A DNA stretch of 21,231 bases, taken from the NCBI GenBank assembly GCA_035455185.1, contig DATIFQ010000017.1, forward strand, positions 1-21,231, in the 5' to 3' direction. The notes under the pieces are model-generated. The model ran no database searches, was not told the DNA's origin, and saw only the letters and a program-made list of their open reading frames with translations. This document shows, piece after piece, positions 14,565-21,231 of the stretch; position 1 is the first letter of the stretch; the number at the start of each line of letters is the position of its first letter. The translations under genes were made by a program, and so were the position numbers. Origin of the DNA: JAEHDI01 sp035455185 (lineage in GTDB: Bacteria > Acidobacteriota > Terriglobia > Bryobacterales > Bryobacteraceae).

Positions 14565-15815
14565 ATGAGAAGGCGAGATGCATTGAAGGCGGGTCTGGCC
14601 GCGGCTCCCTTGTTCGTGCCGTCGCACGTGCTAGGCGGCGCCGGACGCGCTGGTGCAAACGACCGGATTCAGATCGGCTTTATCGGCCTCGGCGGCCGCG
14701 CCCGCTGGCTAATCGAGCACGAAGAGTTCCCCGGTGCCGACATCGTAGCGGCCACCGACTGTTTTCCCCCGCAGTACGAGACGGCCGCGAAAATCAAGCC
14801 CAGCGGGGAAAAGTGGCGCAAATACTCGGACTACCGCCGCATGCTGGACAAGGAGAAGCTCGACGCAGTCTTCGTCGAAACCACTACGCACGCACGGGTG
14901 CTCATCATGATCCACGCGTTGCAGGCCGGGTTCAATATCTATGGAGAGAAGCCGCTCACGCTCACCATCGCCGAAGGCCGCACGCTGGTGAACGCAGTGA
15001 AGCGTTACAACCGGGTCCTCCAGACCGGCACGCAGCAGCGCTCCATCCCGGTCAACGCCTGGGCCAGCAAGATGATCCGCGAGGGTATCCTCGGTAAGGT
15101 CCAAACCGTCATCACCTGCAACTTCGAGCCGCCCGTCGGCTGGTACCCGAAACCGGCACAGAAGATCCCTGAGGGCCTCGATTGGGACCAGTGGTGCAAC
15201 CAGACCGAGCTGCGCCCGTATCATTCTCAACTCCGGCGGAATTGGGCCTTGTGGTGGGACTACGACGGCGCCGGCCAGTCATGGGGCGTCACCGGATGGG
15301 GCACACACTCGCTCGATCAGGTGCAGTGCGCCCTCGGGACTGACGACACGGGCCCGGTCGAGCTATGGCCTGAGTCCGAGTCGTTCACCGCTGCTGTCAC
15401 TGCTCGTTACGCCAACGGCACACTGCTCAAGATGGAAGGCCCCAAGCGTGATCACGCGGACCTCGGCGCCATCTTCATCGGCGAGAAAGGGAAGATCGAG
15501 ATTAAACGCGGCACGTGTGTCGCCGACCCGCCCGATCTGCTCAAGGACGCGCCGCCCGACACTCCGGAAGGCCCCGGCGAGAACCGCTACCACATCGGCA
15601 ACTTCCTCGATTGCATCCGCACCGGGAAACTCCCCAACGCGCACGCCGAGGTCGGACACCGCTCCACCACACTCTGCCACCTGGTGAACATGTGCCGGGA
15701 CCTTGGCCGTAAGCTCCAGTGGGATCCGAAAGCCGAGCGATTCATCGGCGATGAACAGGCCAACAGCCTGCTCTCCCGCCCGCGCCGCAAAGGCTACGAG
15801 CTGCCGACAATCTGA
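14565..15815 (+). CDS. Gfo/Idh/MocA-family oxidoreductase with Tat-like signal
   Basis: A 416-residue NAD(P)-dependent oxidoreductase of the glucose-fructose oxidoreductase/inositol dehydrogenase family. The N terminus MRRRDALKAGLAAAPLFVPS is a twin-arginine signal (RRDALK, hydrophobic stretch, then a small-residue region before the mature domain), so it is probably exported folded with its cofactor. The Rossmann motif is IGFIGLGGRAR (37-47). The family's EKP motif is in IYGEKPLT (125-132), with the lysine expected at the active site. The C-terminal domain contains GWGTHSLDQVQCALG and IFIGEKGKIEIKRGT. Sugars or sugar derivatives are the usual substrates; the exact one cannot be read. Exported members are frequent in Acidobacteriota and Planctomycetota. 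Confidence 0.92.
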   Translation: MRRRDALKAGLAAAPLFVPSHVLGGAGRAGANDRIQIGFIGLGGRARWLIEHEEFPGADIVAATDCFPPQYETAAKIKPSGEKWRKYSDYRRMLDKEKLDAVFVETTTHARVLIMIHALQAGFNIYGEKPLTLTIAEGRTLVNAVKRYNRVLQTGTQQRSIPVNAWASKMIREGILGKVQTVITCNFEPPVGWYPKPAQKIPEGLDWDQWCNQTELRPYHSQLRRNWALWWDYDGAGQSWGVTGWGTHSLDQVQCALGTDDTGPVELWPESESFTAAVTARYANGTLLKMEGPKRDHADLGAIFIGEKGKIEIKRGTCVADPPDLLKDAPPDTPEGPGENRYHIGNFLDCIRTGKLPNAHAEVGHRSTTLCHLVNMCRDLGRKLQWDPKAERFIGDEQANSLLSRPRRKGYELPTI

Positions 15816-15822
15816 GCGCCGT

Positions 15823-17277
15823 TTACTTCAGGACCGGCACCCACAGGTGAGCGGTTGCCTTCTCGCCGCGTTCGTTCGCGCGCTCCACGCGCACGATGTA
15901 GTCGCCCGGCTTCTTGAAAACGTGCTGTGTTCGCGCGTACCCTTCCTTGGCCTTTTCCTCCGCGCATCCGTCGGAGGTGACGGTCACTGGGGCGCTGCCG
16001 TCGCCGAAGTCCCACGTCTCGTGTCCGAATGTGGTCCGGCACGTGCGCACCAGAAATGTCACCGGGTCTCCCGCGCGGACATTGAGCGCCGGCCAGGAGG
16101 AGGCATGAATCGTCGGGGGCACACGCTCCTCCGTGCCCGGTTTCGTGCTCTGCCGCTCGACGGTCTGCACTACTGCGAAGTCATAGGCGATAAGTCCGCG
16201 GCTGTCTGTCACTTGGAGGATCTCGCTGTACGTTCCCGGTTTCCGGTACTTCCGCGTGATTGTTGGGCCACTTGCCGACGTCCCGTCGCTGAATCGCCAT
16301 TGGTACCGAACGATTTGACCCGAGTCCACCCACGACCGGCTGCCGTCCAGCGTCACCGGCTCCCCCACCCAGGCGAAGGAGTGGGGACGGGCCACCGCGA
16401 CGATCTTCGGGTGATACTGATTCCAGTAAGCCTCCCGGAGGAATGCGTAACCTTCCACAATGCCCGCCTCCCCGGAAGGTTGCGGGCCGCGGATCTCGTA
16501 ATGCAGGTGGGACCAACAACCTGCACTGCCTTCTTTGCCGATGAGCCCGATTCGCTGCCCGATCCGGACTCTCTTCCCGAGTTCCACCGCGGTATCGATC
16601 GAGGCGAGGTGGAAGTACCAGTGAAACCAGCCGCGATCATCGAGAACAATCACGCCGTCGTAGCTCACCTCTGTGTACGGACTCTTCACGTACTCGGGAA
16701 GCGCAGTCTTGCCCCGGACCACCACGCGCCCGTCGGTCGCCGATACGACTTCGGTCAGGCCTTCCGCACCGCCGATGTCCAACCCGTAGTGGTAATAGAT
16801 TTTTCGCCCGCTCGGCTCCTCCGAGCCGTCTACAAACGACGGTTCGTTCGCCATCTGCGTATCGGTTGCGAACCATCGCTGCTTCACCGGATACGTGTAA
16901 GTTCCTGGAGCCAGCAGAGGAGACCCGGCGGGCCACAATCGCAGACGCGCGTCCTTGCGTAGTCCCCAGGGGTTGGTTCGGCTATTCCGGAGGAGGTCTT
17001 TCGTCACGGCGCAGTCGATCTGGACGCCGGCGACGGTTACCGGCAACCGGTATGCCCCGCACACGAGTCGGATTTCCTCCTGCTTGATCTTGACGCGGAC
17101 GCTGGCGACGCGTACAGCGTCTCTGACGTTATCGGCGACCGCCGAGTGCTCCAGCAGTTTCACCTGGGACACTTCATCCGTCTCACCGACATCCAGGTCC
17201 AGTACGCGCATGGGCTGCGCCATCGCAATCTGCACAGCCAGGAAAACCGGGACAGTACACTCAATTCCGAATTTCAC
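15823..17277 (-). CDS. Secreted M23 metallopeptidase with two PKD-like domains
   Basis: A 484-residue protein from a GTG start at 17277. Residues 1-21 resemble a signal peptide (h-region VPVFLAVQIAMA, cleavage near AMAQ). About 25-135 is an unassigned domain with AYRLPVTVAGVQIDCAVTK. The M23/LytM domain carries the zinc and catalytic residues H163 and D167 (YYHYGLD), H223 (WYFHLAS) and H257/H259 (SHLHYE). M23 enzymes cut peptidoglycan cross-links or glycine-rich peptides. Two PKD-like domains follow: about 292-372 (RYQWRFSDGTSASGP) and 388-480 (ETWDFGDGSAP, HVFKKPGDYIVRV). The first 12 codons lie within a copy of a dispersed repeat; ATG codons at 17223 and 17211 are alternative starts without a signal peptide. 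It is 12 nt downstream of the quinone oxidoreductase stop. Confidence 0.88.
   Translation of the reverse strand: MKFGIECTVPVFLAVQIAMAQPMRVLDLDVGETDEVSQVKLLEHSAVADNVRDAVRVASVRVKIKQEEIRLVCGAYRLPVTVAGVQIDCAVTKDLLRNSRTNPWGLRKDARLRLWPAGSPLLAPGTYTYPVKQRWFATDTQMANEPSFVDGSEEPSGRKIYYHYGLDIGGAEGLTEVVSATDGRVVVRGKTALPEYVKSPYTEVSYDGVIVLDDRGWFHWYFHLASIDTAVELGKRVRIGQRIGLIGKEGSAGCWSHLHYEIRGPQPSGEAGIVEGYAFLREAYWNQYHPKIVAVARPHSFAWVGEPVTLDGSRSWVDSGQIVRYQWRFSDGTSASGPTITRKYRKPGTYSEILQVTDSRGLIAYDFAVVQTVERQSTKPGTEERVPPTIHASSWPALNVRAGDPVTFLVRTCRTTFGHETWDFGDGSAPVTVTSDGCAEEKAKEGYARTQHVFKKPGDYIVRVERANERGEKATAHLWVPVLK
17241..17265 (+). repeat. Dispersed repeat, copy 1
   Basis: GGAAAACCGGGACAG followed by TACACTCAAT. 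These 25 bases are identical to copy 2 at 18286-18310 and in the same orientation. The flank after the core (TCCGAATTTC, 17266-17275) has weaker similarity to the flank of copy 2. This copy overlaps the 5' end of the minus-strand M23 gene. The core is short, placed at a gene boundary and partly symmetrical (GGAA...TTCC), as REP-like elements are; which transposase might move it is unknown. Confidence 0.75.
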
Positions 17278-17289
17278 GCTGCCCTCGCT

Positions 17290-18258
17290 TCAGGGTTTGA
17301 GCAGAAGCTTGCCCGAAGTCCCACGCCCCGCCAGGTCGATCTGCGCCTGGGCGGCTTCGGCAAGCGGGTAGGTCTGGTGAACGCGGACCTTCAGCTTGCC
17401 GGATCCGACCCAGCCCAGCACGTCGTTCGCCCGCCACAATAGCTCCTTCCGTTCGAGCGTGTAATGCATCAGTGTCGGACGAGTCAGGAACAGCGACCCC
17501 TTTTGGCTCAGTGCAAGCGGCTGCGTCGCCGGCACCGCGCCGCTGGCGTTGCCGAACGTCACCATCATGCCGCGCGGCCGCAGGCAGTCGAGGCTCTTCT
17601 CGAACGTCGACGCGCCGACGGAATCGTACACCACGTCCACACCACGCCCGCCGGTCAGCCGCCTCGCCTCCGCCTCGAAGTCCTGCTTCGTGTACAGGAT
17701 CACCTCGTCGGCGCCCGCGGCGAGCGCGAGTTGCGCCTTGGCCTCGGTGGAGGTTGTCCCGATCACCCTTGCGCCCCGCATTTTCGCCATCTGCACGATC
17801 AGCAGGCCAGTGCCCCCGGCTGCGGCATGGACCAGTGCCGTGTCGCCCTTCTTGAGTGGAAAGGTGGAGTGCGTCAGGTAATGCGCGGTCATGCCTTGAA
17901 GCATCGCCGCTGCGGCGGATTCGAAGGGGACGGTGTCCGGCAGCTTTACCAGCATCGCCGCCGGCACGGACTGGTACTCGGCGTAAGACCCGCGGGCCAT
18001 CGCATACGCGACGCGGTCTCCGGGAGCGAACTCCGTGACCTCTGCCCCTACCGCCTCCACCGTACCTGCCGCCTCCTGGCCGATGGAGATCGGAAGATCC
18101 GCCTTGTACAGCCCGCTGCGGAAATAAATGTCGATGAAGTTCACGCCGATGGCGGCGATCTTCACCAGCGCCTCTTTCGGCCCCGGCTGCGGGACGGGAA
18201 TATCCGCCAGCGTCAGCGCCTCAGGCCCCCCAGGTTCGTACACCAGAATCGCCTTCAT
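17290..18258 (-). CDS. Zinc-free quinone oxidoreductase (MDR superfamily)
   Basis: A 322-residue NADPH-dependent enzyme of the medium-chain dehydrogenase/reductase superfamily, QOR (zeta-crystallin) branch. It starts MKAILVYEPGGPEALTLADI at the ATG 18258; the frame is open 17 codons further upstream, but that stretch is made by a repeat copy. The GroES-like domain has AAIGVNFIDIYFRSGLYKAD (35-54) in place of the zinc-binding cysteine and histidine. The Rossmann loop is VHAAAGGTGLLIVQMAK (143-159), with the QOR-type AAAGG, and VYDSVGASTFEKSLDCL (210-226) follows. It likely reduces quinones or enones in the cytoplasm by one or two electrons. The catalytic substrate is not predictable. It is transcribed toward the M23 gene, possibly together. 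Confidence 0.94.
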   Translation of the reverse strand: MKAILVYEPGGPEALTLADIPVPQPGPKEALVKIAAIGVNFIDIYFRSGLYKADLPISIGQEAAGTVEAVGAEVTEFAPGDRVAYAMARGSYAEYQSVPAAMLVKLPDTVPFESAAAAMLQGMTAHYLTHSTFPLKKGDTALVHAAAGGTGLLIVQMAKMRGARVIGTTSTEAKAQLALAAGADEVILYTKQDFEAEARRLTGGRGVDVVYDSVGASTFEKSLDCLRPRGMMVTFGNASGAVPATQPLALSQKGSLFLTRPTLMHYTLERKELLWRANDVLGWVGSGKLKVRVHQTYPLAEAAQAQIDLAGRGTSGKLLLKP

Positions 18259-18285
18259 ATCGGCAAGTAGAGTAGCACGAAAACC

Positions 18286-18310
18286 GGAAAACCGGGACAG
18301 TACACTCAAT
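18286..18310 (+). repeat. Dispersed repeat, copy 2
   Basis: The 25-base sequence of copy 1 recurs here without mismatch, 28 nt upstream of the quinone oxidoreductase ATG and between two divergent genes. A second CCGGAAAACCGG-like stretch (AAAACCGGAAAACCGG, 18280-18295) doubles the left part of the core. Being in the leader of the minus-strand gene, it could affect its expression. Confidence 0.75.
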
Positions 18311-18393
18311 AACGCATTTATTTCAGTGACAGGCTACGCAATCGCTAAACTCAACGTCCCGTTGCCGGTTCCCGAACCAGCCGCCCACCGCGC

Positions 18394-18399
18394 CATAAT
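18394..18399 (+). promoter_or_regulatory. Possible -10 element of a leaderless nitrilase mRNA
   Basis: CATAAT matches the TATAAT consensus at 5 of 6 positions and ends 7 nt before the ATG at 18406. If used, transcription would begin at or next to the start codon. No ribosome binding site is visible before that ATG, which agrees with a leaderless message. No good -35 element is found at the usual distance. Confidence 0.3.
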
Positions 18400-18405
18400 C
18401 GCACC

Positions 18406-19233
18406 ATGAGATTCGTAGCGCTTCTGCTGTTGATCCTCGCCGACGCCTCCGGCCAAGCCCCGGACTGGCTTCGCCTCGGTCTGCTCACCGCGATGCCCGT
18501 GAAGTGGGACGTCGAAGCGAACTGGAACACCTTCCAGCGGACCCTTGAGGCCCATGCCTCCGACGGGATCGATCTCGCAGTCACGCCGGAGTGCTTCCTG
18601 GACGGCTACGCCGTCGCCGACAAGGAATGGACTCGCGAACGCTTCGAGGCCATCGCCCAACACCCGGAAAAGAGCCCCTATCTCGCCCGGCTTCGGGACC
18701 TTGCCCGGAAACACCGCGTCTTCATCCTCTTCGGATATACCGAGAACCGCGGCGGCAGGTTCTTCAACACGGCGCTGCTGATGGACCGCGACGGTCGCAC
18801 GGTGGGGCGCTACGACAAAACGCACCTCCAGGACCACGACCTCCGCTTCAGTCCCGGCGAGGACCTGCCCGTGTTCGAGACGCCGTGGGGAAAGCTCGGT
18901 GTGCTGATCTGCGCCGACCGCCGGTGGCCCGAGACCTCCCGCGTCCTCCGCCTCCGGGGCGCCCTCCTGGTCCTCATCCCCTCGTACGGGATGTGGCACG
19001 AAGCCAACGAGTGGTGGATGCGGACCCGCTCGTACGAGAACGAGAATTTCCTCGCCTTCGCCCATCCAAACGTCGCCTTCGTCGCTAACCCGCGTGGCGA
19101 GATTCTGGCGAAGTTGCAGACGAACCTCCCCGCAATGCTCGTCTGCGATCTGAACCTCACCGAGGTCACCGGGGACAAGCACCTGCGCGACCGTCGGCCC
19201 GAGCTTTACCGTGACCTTGCCGCACCGAAGTAG
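18406..19233 (+). CDS. Exported carbon-nitrogen hydrolase (nitrilase superfamily)
   Basis: A 275-residue amidohydrolase with the complete Glu-Lys-Cys catalytic triad of the superfamily: E62 in VTPECFLDGY, K138 in GRYDKTHLQDHD and C169 in GVLICADRRWPE. These enzymes hydrolyse amides, carbamoyl groups or nitriles through a cysteine thioester. The N-terminal MRFVALLLLILADASGQAPD looks like a signal peptide, which is uncommon because most family members are cytoplasmic. Glu62, Lys138 and Cys169 are spaced as usual. The C-terminal part is conventional (SYENENFLAFAHPNVAFVAN). The substrate cannot be deduced. It stands alone, divergent from the quinone oxidoreductase and 51 nt before the beta-helix gene. 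Confidence 0.9.
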   Translation: MRFVALLLLILADASGQAPDWLRLGLLTAMPVKWDVEANWNTFQRTLEAHASDGIDLAVTPECFLDGYAVADKEWTRERFEAIAQHPEKSPYLARLRDLARKHRVFILFGYTENRGGRFFNTALLMDRDGRTVGRYDKTHLQDHDLRFSPGEDLPVFETPWGKLGVLICADRRWPETSRVLRLRGALLVLIPSYGMWHEANEWWMRTRSYENENFLAFAHPNVAFVANPRGEILAKLQTNLPAMLVCDLNLTEVTGDKHLRDRRPELYRDLAAPK

Positions 19234-19240
19234 AAGCAGA

Positions 19241-19272
19241 TTCAGTACACTCGGTCCTTTACAGCGGAAAAC
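19241..19272 (+). repeat. Possible fragment of the dispersed repeat
   Basis: CAGTACACTC at 19243-19252 is the right part of the repeat core, and GGAAAACC at 19265-19272 is its left end, but in swapped order. It lies in the 51-nt gap between the nitrilase and beta-helix genes. Each piece is short enough to be chance, though both occurring in the same gap is suggestive. TACACT might also serve as a weak -10 element for the next gene. Confidence 0.3.
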
Positions 19273-19284
19273 CATGAGGGAATC

Positions 19285-20964
19285 ATGACGGTCGGCAAAG
19301 CAGCATCGGCTTTCTTCCTTTTTGTCCTTGCGGGAGTGTGGACGGTCCCGCTCTCAGCCGCTGGCGAGCAGGCGTGGGCTGTACCGACTTTCGAATCGCT
19401 GGGGCTTTACTACAACCGCCCCATTGCGAAGGACCCGTGCCGGGCGTGGTATCGGGTCGCCGGTACCCAGGAGTGGCGCGAAGGGCAAGCTCTCGTCTAT
19501 GACGAGCGGGAAAAGCAATACCGAGGCTCGCTCGTCGGCCTCACTGCGAACACACCATACGAAATCCGGCTCGAAGCAGACGGGCAGAAGATCGAGTTCG
19601 AGACCCGTACCCGTAGCGAAACATTTCCCGTGGGAAAAACCACCTATCTGCCGGGGGACGGCACCGATCAGACGCTGTACATCCGCGACGGGGGTACGGC
19701 CGACGCCTGGCACGTGGTCACACCGCGGCCAGGGACGAAATTCGTGAGCGATGTCTTTAATCTCTCCGACTACAACGTGGTCGTGGAAGCGGATTATGTC
19801 ATCCTTCGCGGTCTCGAACTGAAGAACGCGGGCATGCACGGCGTCCTGATCCGGGCGGGCGTCCAACACGTGGTTGTGGAAGACTGCCACATCACAGGAT
19901 GGGGACGCCTCGGCGGCGCGCGAGTCTGGGGCGTCCTCTTCGGATCGGACAGTGCGGTCTACGCGGAAGCCGACGCCGGTCACTTGGTGATTCAACGCAA
20001 CCTGCTCGAGTACCCGCGCGGTGGGGCCAACGACTGGGAATCCGGGCACCCGTCCGGGCCGCAGGCGATCACGTTGACTGATTCGCGCGGCGGCAACGTC
20101 ATTCGGTACAACACCATCCGGTCGACCGACGATCACGGCTTCAACGATGGAATCGGCGGCAGCTCCAACTTCAGCTTCAAAGGCAGTCCGAACCGTGACT
20201 CGGACATTTACGGCAACGTCATCTCCAACTGCTGGGACGACGCCATCGAAAGCGAAGGCGCAAACATGAACGTGCGGATCTGGAGCAATTACATCCACCA
20301 CACGTTTGTGCACATCGCGACGGCGGCCACGTCGATGGGCCCTCTCTACATCTTCCGCAACGTGTTCGGGGAGAGCAGGATCTCGCACCAGGACTCCTCC
20401 GGAGGCATGATGATCAAGACCGGGATGAACTATCTGAACATCGCGGGAGAGCGCGTCAGCACTGGCCTGGGTTACCGGTTCATTTATCACAACACCGCAC
20501 TCCAGCCGAATGGCGGTCTTGACGTGTTCAGCAGCCACGAGCTGCACAACGCGGTCAGCCGGAATAACATTTTCTATGCGCGCGGTCGTGCGTATCCCGC
20601 GGACCGGGGCGAGCCCCGCAACGACTTTCAAAATGACCTGACGGGCAGCTACCTCGGAGGAGGGATCGTCCGCTCGATGTTCTTGCCCAGCGAAGGGCTG
20701 GAGTGGTATCCGGCGCCAACAGCCAGCCGCATCCAATGGGGCAGGGTAGAGTACACTCGTAACGGCCGGAATTTCGCGATTACCGATCCTTTGGTACAGG
20801 CGAAAAACCCGGCGCTCGATGGCGGAGTTCGCTTACCGGGCTTCAACGACGAGTTCCAGGGAGCCGCTCCGGACATTGGCGCCTTTGAGGCGGGACTGCC
20901 TCCGTTGCACTTCGGCCGCGAGATGGCGCCCGGGTTCACTCGCCCGCCCTGGGAGCTGTATTAA
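19285..20964 (+). CDS. Secreted right-handed beta-helix protein
   Basis: A 559-residue protein with a signal peptide (about residues 1-26: lysine, ASAFFLFVLAGVW, then LSAAGEQA). Residues 33-113 form a fibronectin type III-like domain (CRAWYRVAGTQEW, GLTANTPYEIRLEADG). The rest is a parallel beta-helix of the pectate-lyase fold: repeated hydrophobic turns such as DYVILRGLELKNAGMHGVLI, HVVVEDCHITGWG, HLVIQRNLLEYPRG, NVIRYNTIRSTDDHG and SDIYGNVISNCWDDAI. The C terminus has PDIGAFE (529-535), common at the end of such helices. Members bind or cleave polysaccharides, but no catalytic site can be assigned here. ATG 19285 is preceded by GAGGG at 19276-19280, 4 nt upstream; an ATG at 19274 is out of frame. 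Confidence 0.88.
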   Translation: MTVGKAASAFFLFVLAGVWTVPLSAAGEQAWAVPTFESLGLYYNRPIAKDPCRAWYRVAGTQEWREGQALVYDEREKQYRGSLVGLTANTPYEIRLEADGQKIEFETRTRSETFPVGKTTYLPGDGTDQTLYIRDGGTADAWHVVTPRPGTKFVSDVFNLSDYNVVVEADYVILRGLELKNAGMHGVLIRAGVQHVVVEDCHITGWGRLGGARVWGVLFGSDSAVYAEADAGHLVIQRNLLEYPRGGANDWESGHPSGPQAITLTDSRGGNVIRYNTIRSTDDHGFNDGIGGSSNFSFKGSPNRDSDIYGNVISNCWDDAIESEGANMNVRIWSNYIHHTFVHIATAATSMGPLYIFRNVFGESRISHQDSSGGMMIKTGMNYLNIAGERVSTGLGYRFIYHNTALQPNGGLDVFSSHELHNAVSRNNIFYARGRAYPADRGEPRNDFQNDLTGSYLGGGIVRSMFLPSEGLEWYPAPTASRIQWGRVEYTRNGRNFAITDPLVQAKNPALDGGVRLPGFNDEFQGAAPDIGAFEAGLPPLHFGREMAPGFTRPPWELY

Positions 20965-20966
20965 CC

Positions 20967-20986
20967 AAAACCCGGGACAGCACTCA
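20967..20986 (+). repeat. Dispersed repeat, degenerate copy 3
   Basis: AAAACCCGGGACAGCACTCA differs from copies 1 and 2 by one extra C and by loss of TA in the middle. It has the same orientation, lies 2 nt after the beta-helix stop codon and forms the left part of a hairpin. Confidence 0.6.
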
Positions 20987-20997
20987 TTTCCGGGTTT
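20967..20997 (-). terminator. Hairpin between convergent genes, possible terminator
   Basis: AAACCCGG (20968-20975) and CCGGGTTT (20990-20997) form a perfect 8-bp stem with a 14-nt loop derived from the repeat. It lies between the stop of the beta-helix gene (20964) and the stop of the minus-strand gene (21036). On the minus strand the stem runs into TTTT and then GGTT, so it could terminate the minus-strand gene. The plus strand has only the T residues inside the stem. Confidence 0.45.
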
Positions 20998-21035
20998 CCA
21001 GGCAGACAGTGTCCGTGTAGACGGGGATGCGCCGG

Positions 21036-21231
21036 CTACTTGGGCGCGAGGGTGAAATCCACGTGTACCTGGATGCCGTCCCATTGGTAGCCCGCGGCCG
21101 TCACTCCCGTCACTGTAGCGGTGTACGGACCTGGATTCGTGCCTCCGATCCCACGCTTATTGGGCGCCTTCGTCTGCCAGGTCCCCTCGGCGACGCCGCT
21201 GCTGTTGCTCGGGCCGCTCGTCAGCGTCGCC
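21036..21231 (-). CDS. C-terminal end of an unidentified, probably secreted protein
   Basis: Read on the minus strand, the last 64 codons or so before a TAG at 21038-21036 are open to the edge of the window. The protein is rich in glycine, threonine and serine and ends GYQWDGIQVHVDFTLAPK. An earlier piece reads NPGPYTATVTGVTAAG, alternating polar and hydrophobic residues like a beta-sandwich (Ig-like) domain of an extracellular protein. The family is not recognised. The gene converges on the beta-helix gene with a hairpin between them. Only the C terminus is visible. Confidence 0.5.
   Translation of the reverse strand, partial: ATLTSGPSNSSGVAEGTWQTKAPNKRGIGGTNPGPYTATVTGVTAAGYQWDGIQVHVDFTLAPK

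Noticed and set aside
19354..20736. Long minus-strand open frame inside the beta-helix gene (460 codons)
   Set aside because: It mirrors the codon pattern of the plus-strand gene, has no recognisable motif, and the plus-strand protein has a signal peptide and clear repeats.
20749..20758. GAGTACACTC inside the beta-helix gene as a further repeat copy
   Set aside because: Only nine bases match the core, it is inside a coding region, and the surrounding sequence has no similarity to the repeat.

Overview
The window reads as a high-GC, gene-dense bacterial chromosome segment. It most resembles an acidobacterial genome of the Bryobacterales/Solibacter type. That placement is an inference from the mixture of genes: an accB-accC pair preceded by an aminopeptidase P, a Tat-type Gfo/Idh oxidoreductase, a secreted M23 peptidase with PKD domains, and a secreted right-handed beta-helix protein. 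It is not proven by any marker gene in the window.

Positions 1-11436 are a flagellar cluster. First comes the export gate and its regulator: the end of a SpoA-domain switch protein, then fliO, fliP, fliQ, fliR, flhB, flhA, a sigma-28 factor (fliA) and a complete fliN, all on the plus strand with short gaps or overlaps. A sigma-54-type AAA+ activator follows on the minus strand, and its 3' end overlaps fliN by 51 bp. Divergent from the activator run the late genes flgM (anti-sigma-28), a probable flgN chaperone, flgK and flgL (hook-filament junction). The gap between activator and flgM holds two back-to-back sequences that resemble sigma-28 promoters. This suggests that FliA drives both its own antagonist FlgM and the activator.

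Positions 11474-14466 (minus strand) are a housekeeping operon: an M24B Xaa-Pro peptidase, then accB (biotin carrier) and accC (biotin carboxylase). Together these cover the first half-reaction of acetyl-CoA carboxylase.

Positions 14565-21231 hold loosely connected, mostly exported proteins: a Tat-exported Gfo/Idh oxidoreductase, an M23 metallopeptidase with two PKD-like domains, a zinc-free quinone oxidoreductase (cytoplasmic), an exported nitrilase-superfamily amidohydrolase, a secreted beta-helix protein, and the 3' end of an unidentified minus-strand gene. A short dispersed repeat (core CCGGGACAGTACACTC) sits at gene boundaries here. Two copies share 25 identical bases, and one degenerate copy forms a hairpin. 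One copy lies inside the 5' end of the M23 gene and appears to encode part of its signal peptide.

No tRNA, rRNA, CRISPR array, transposase or phage gene was seen, and no clearly new multi-gene system. The most unusual signals are the repeat family and its fusion with a coding start, and the paired flagellar promoters.
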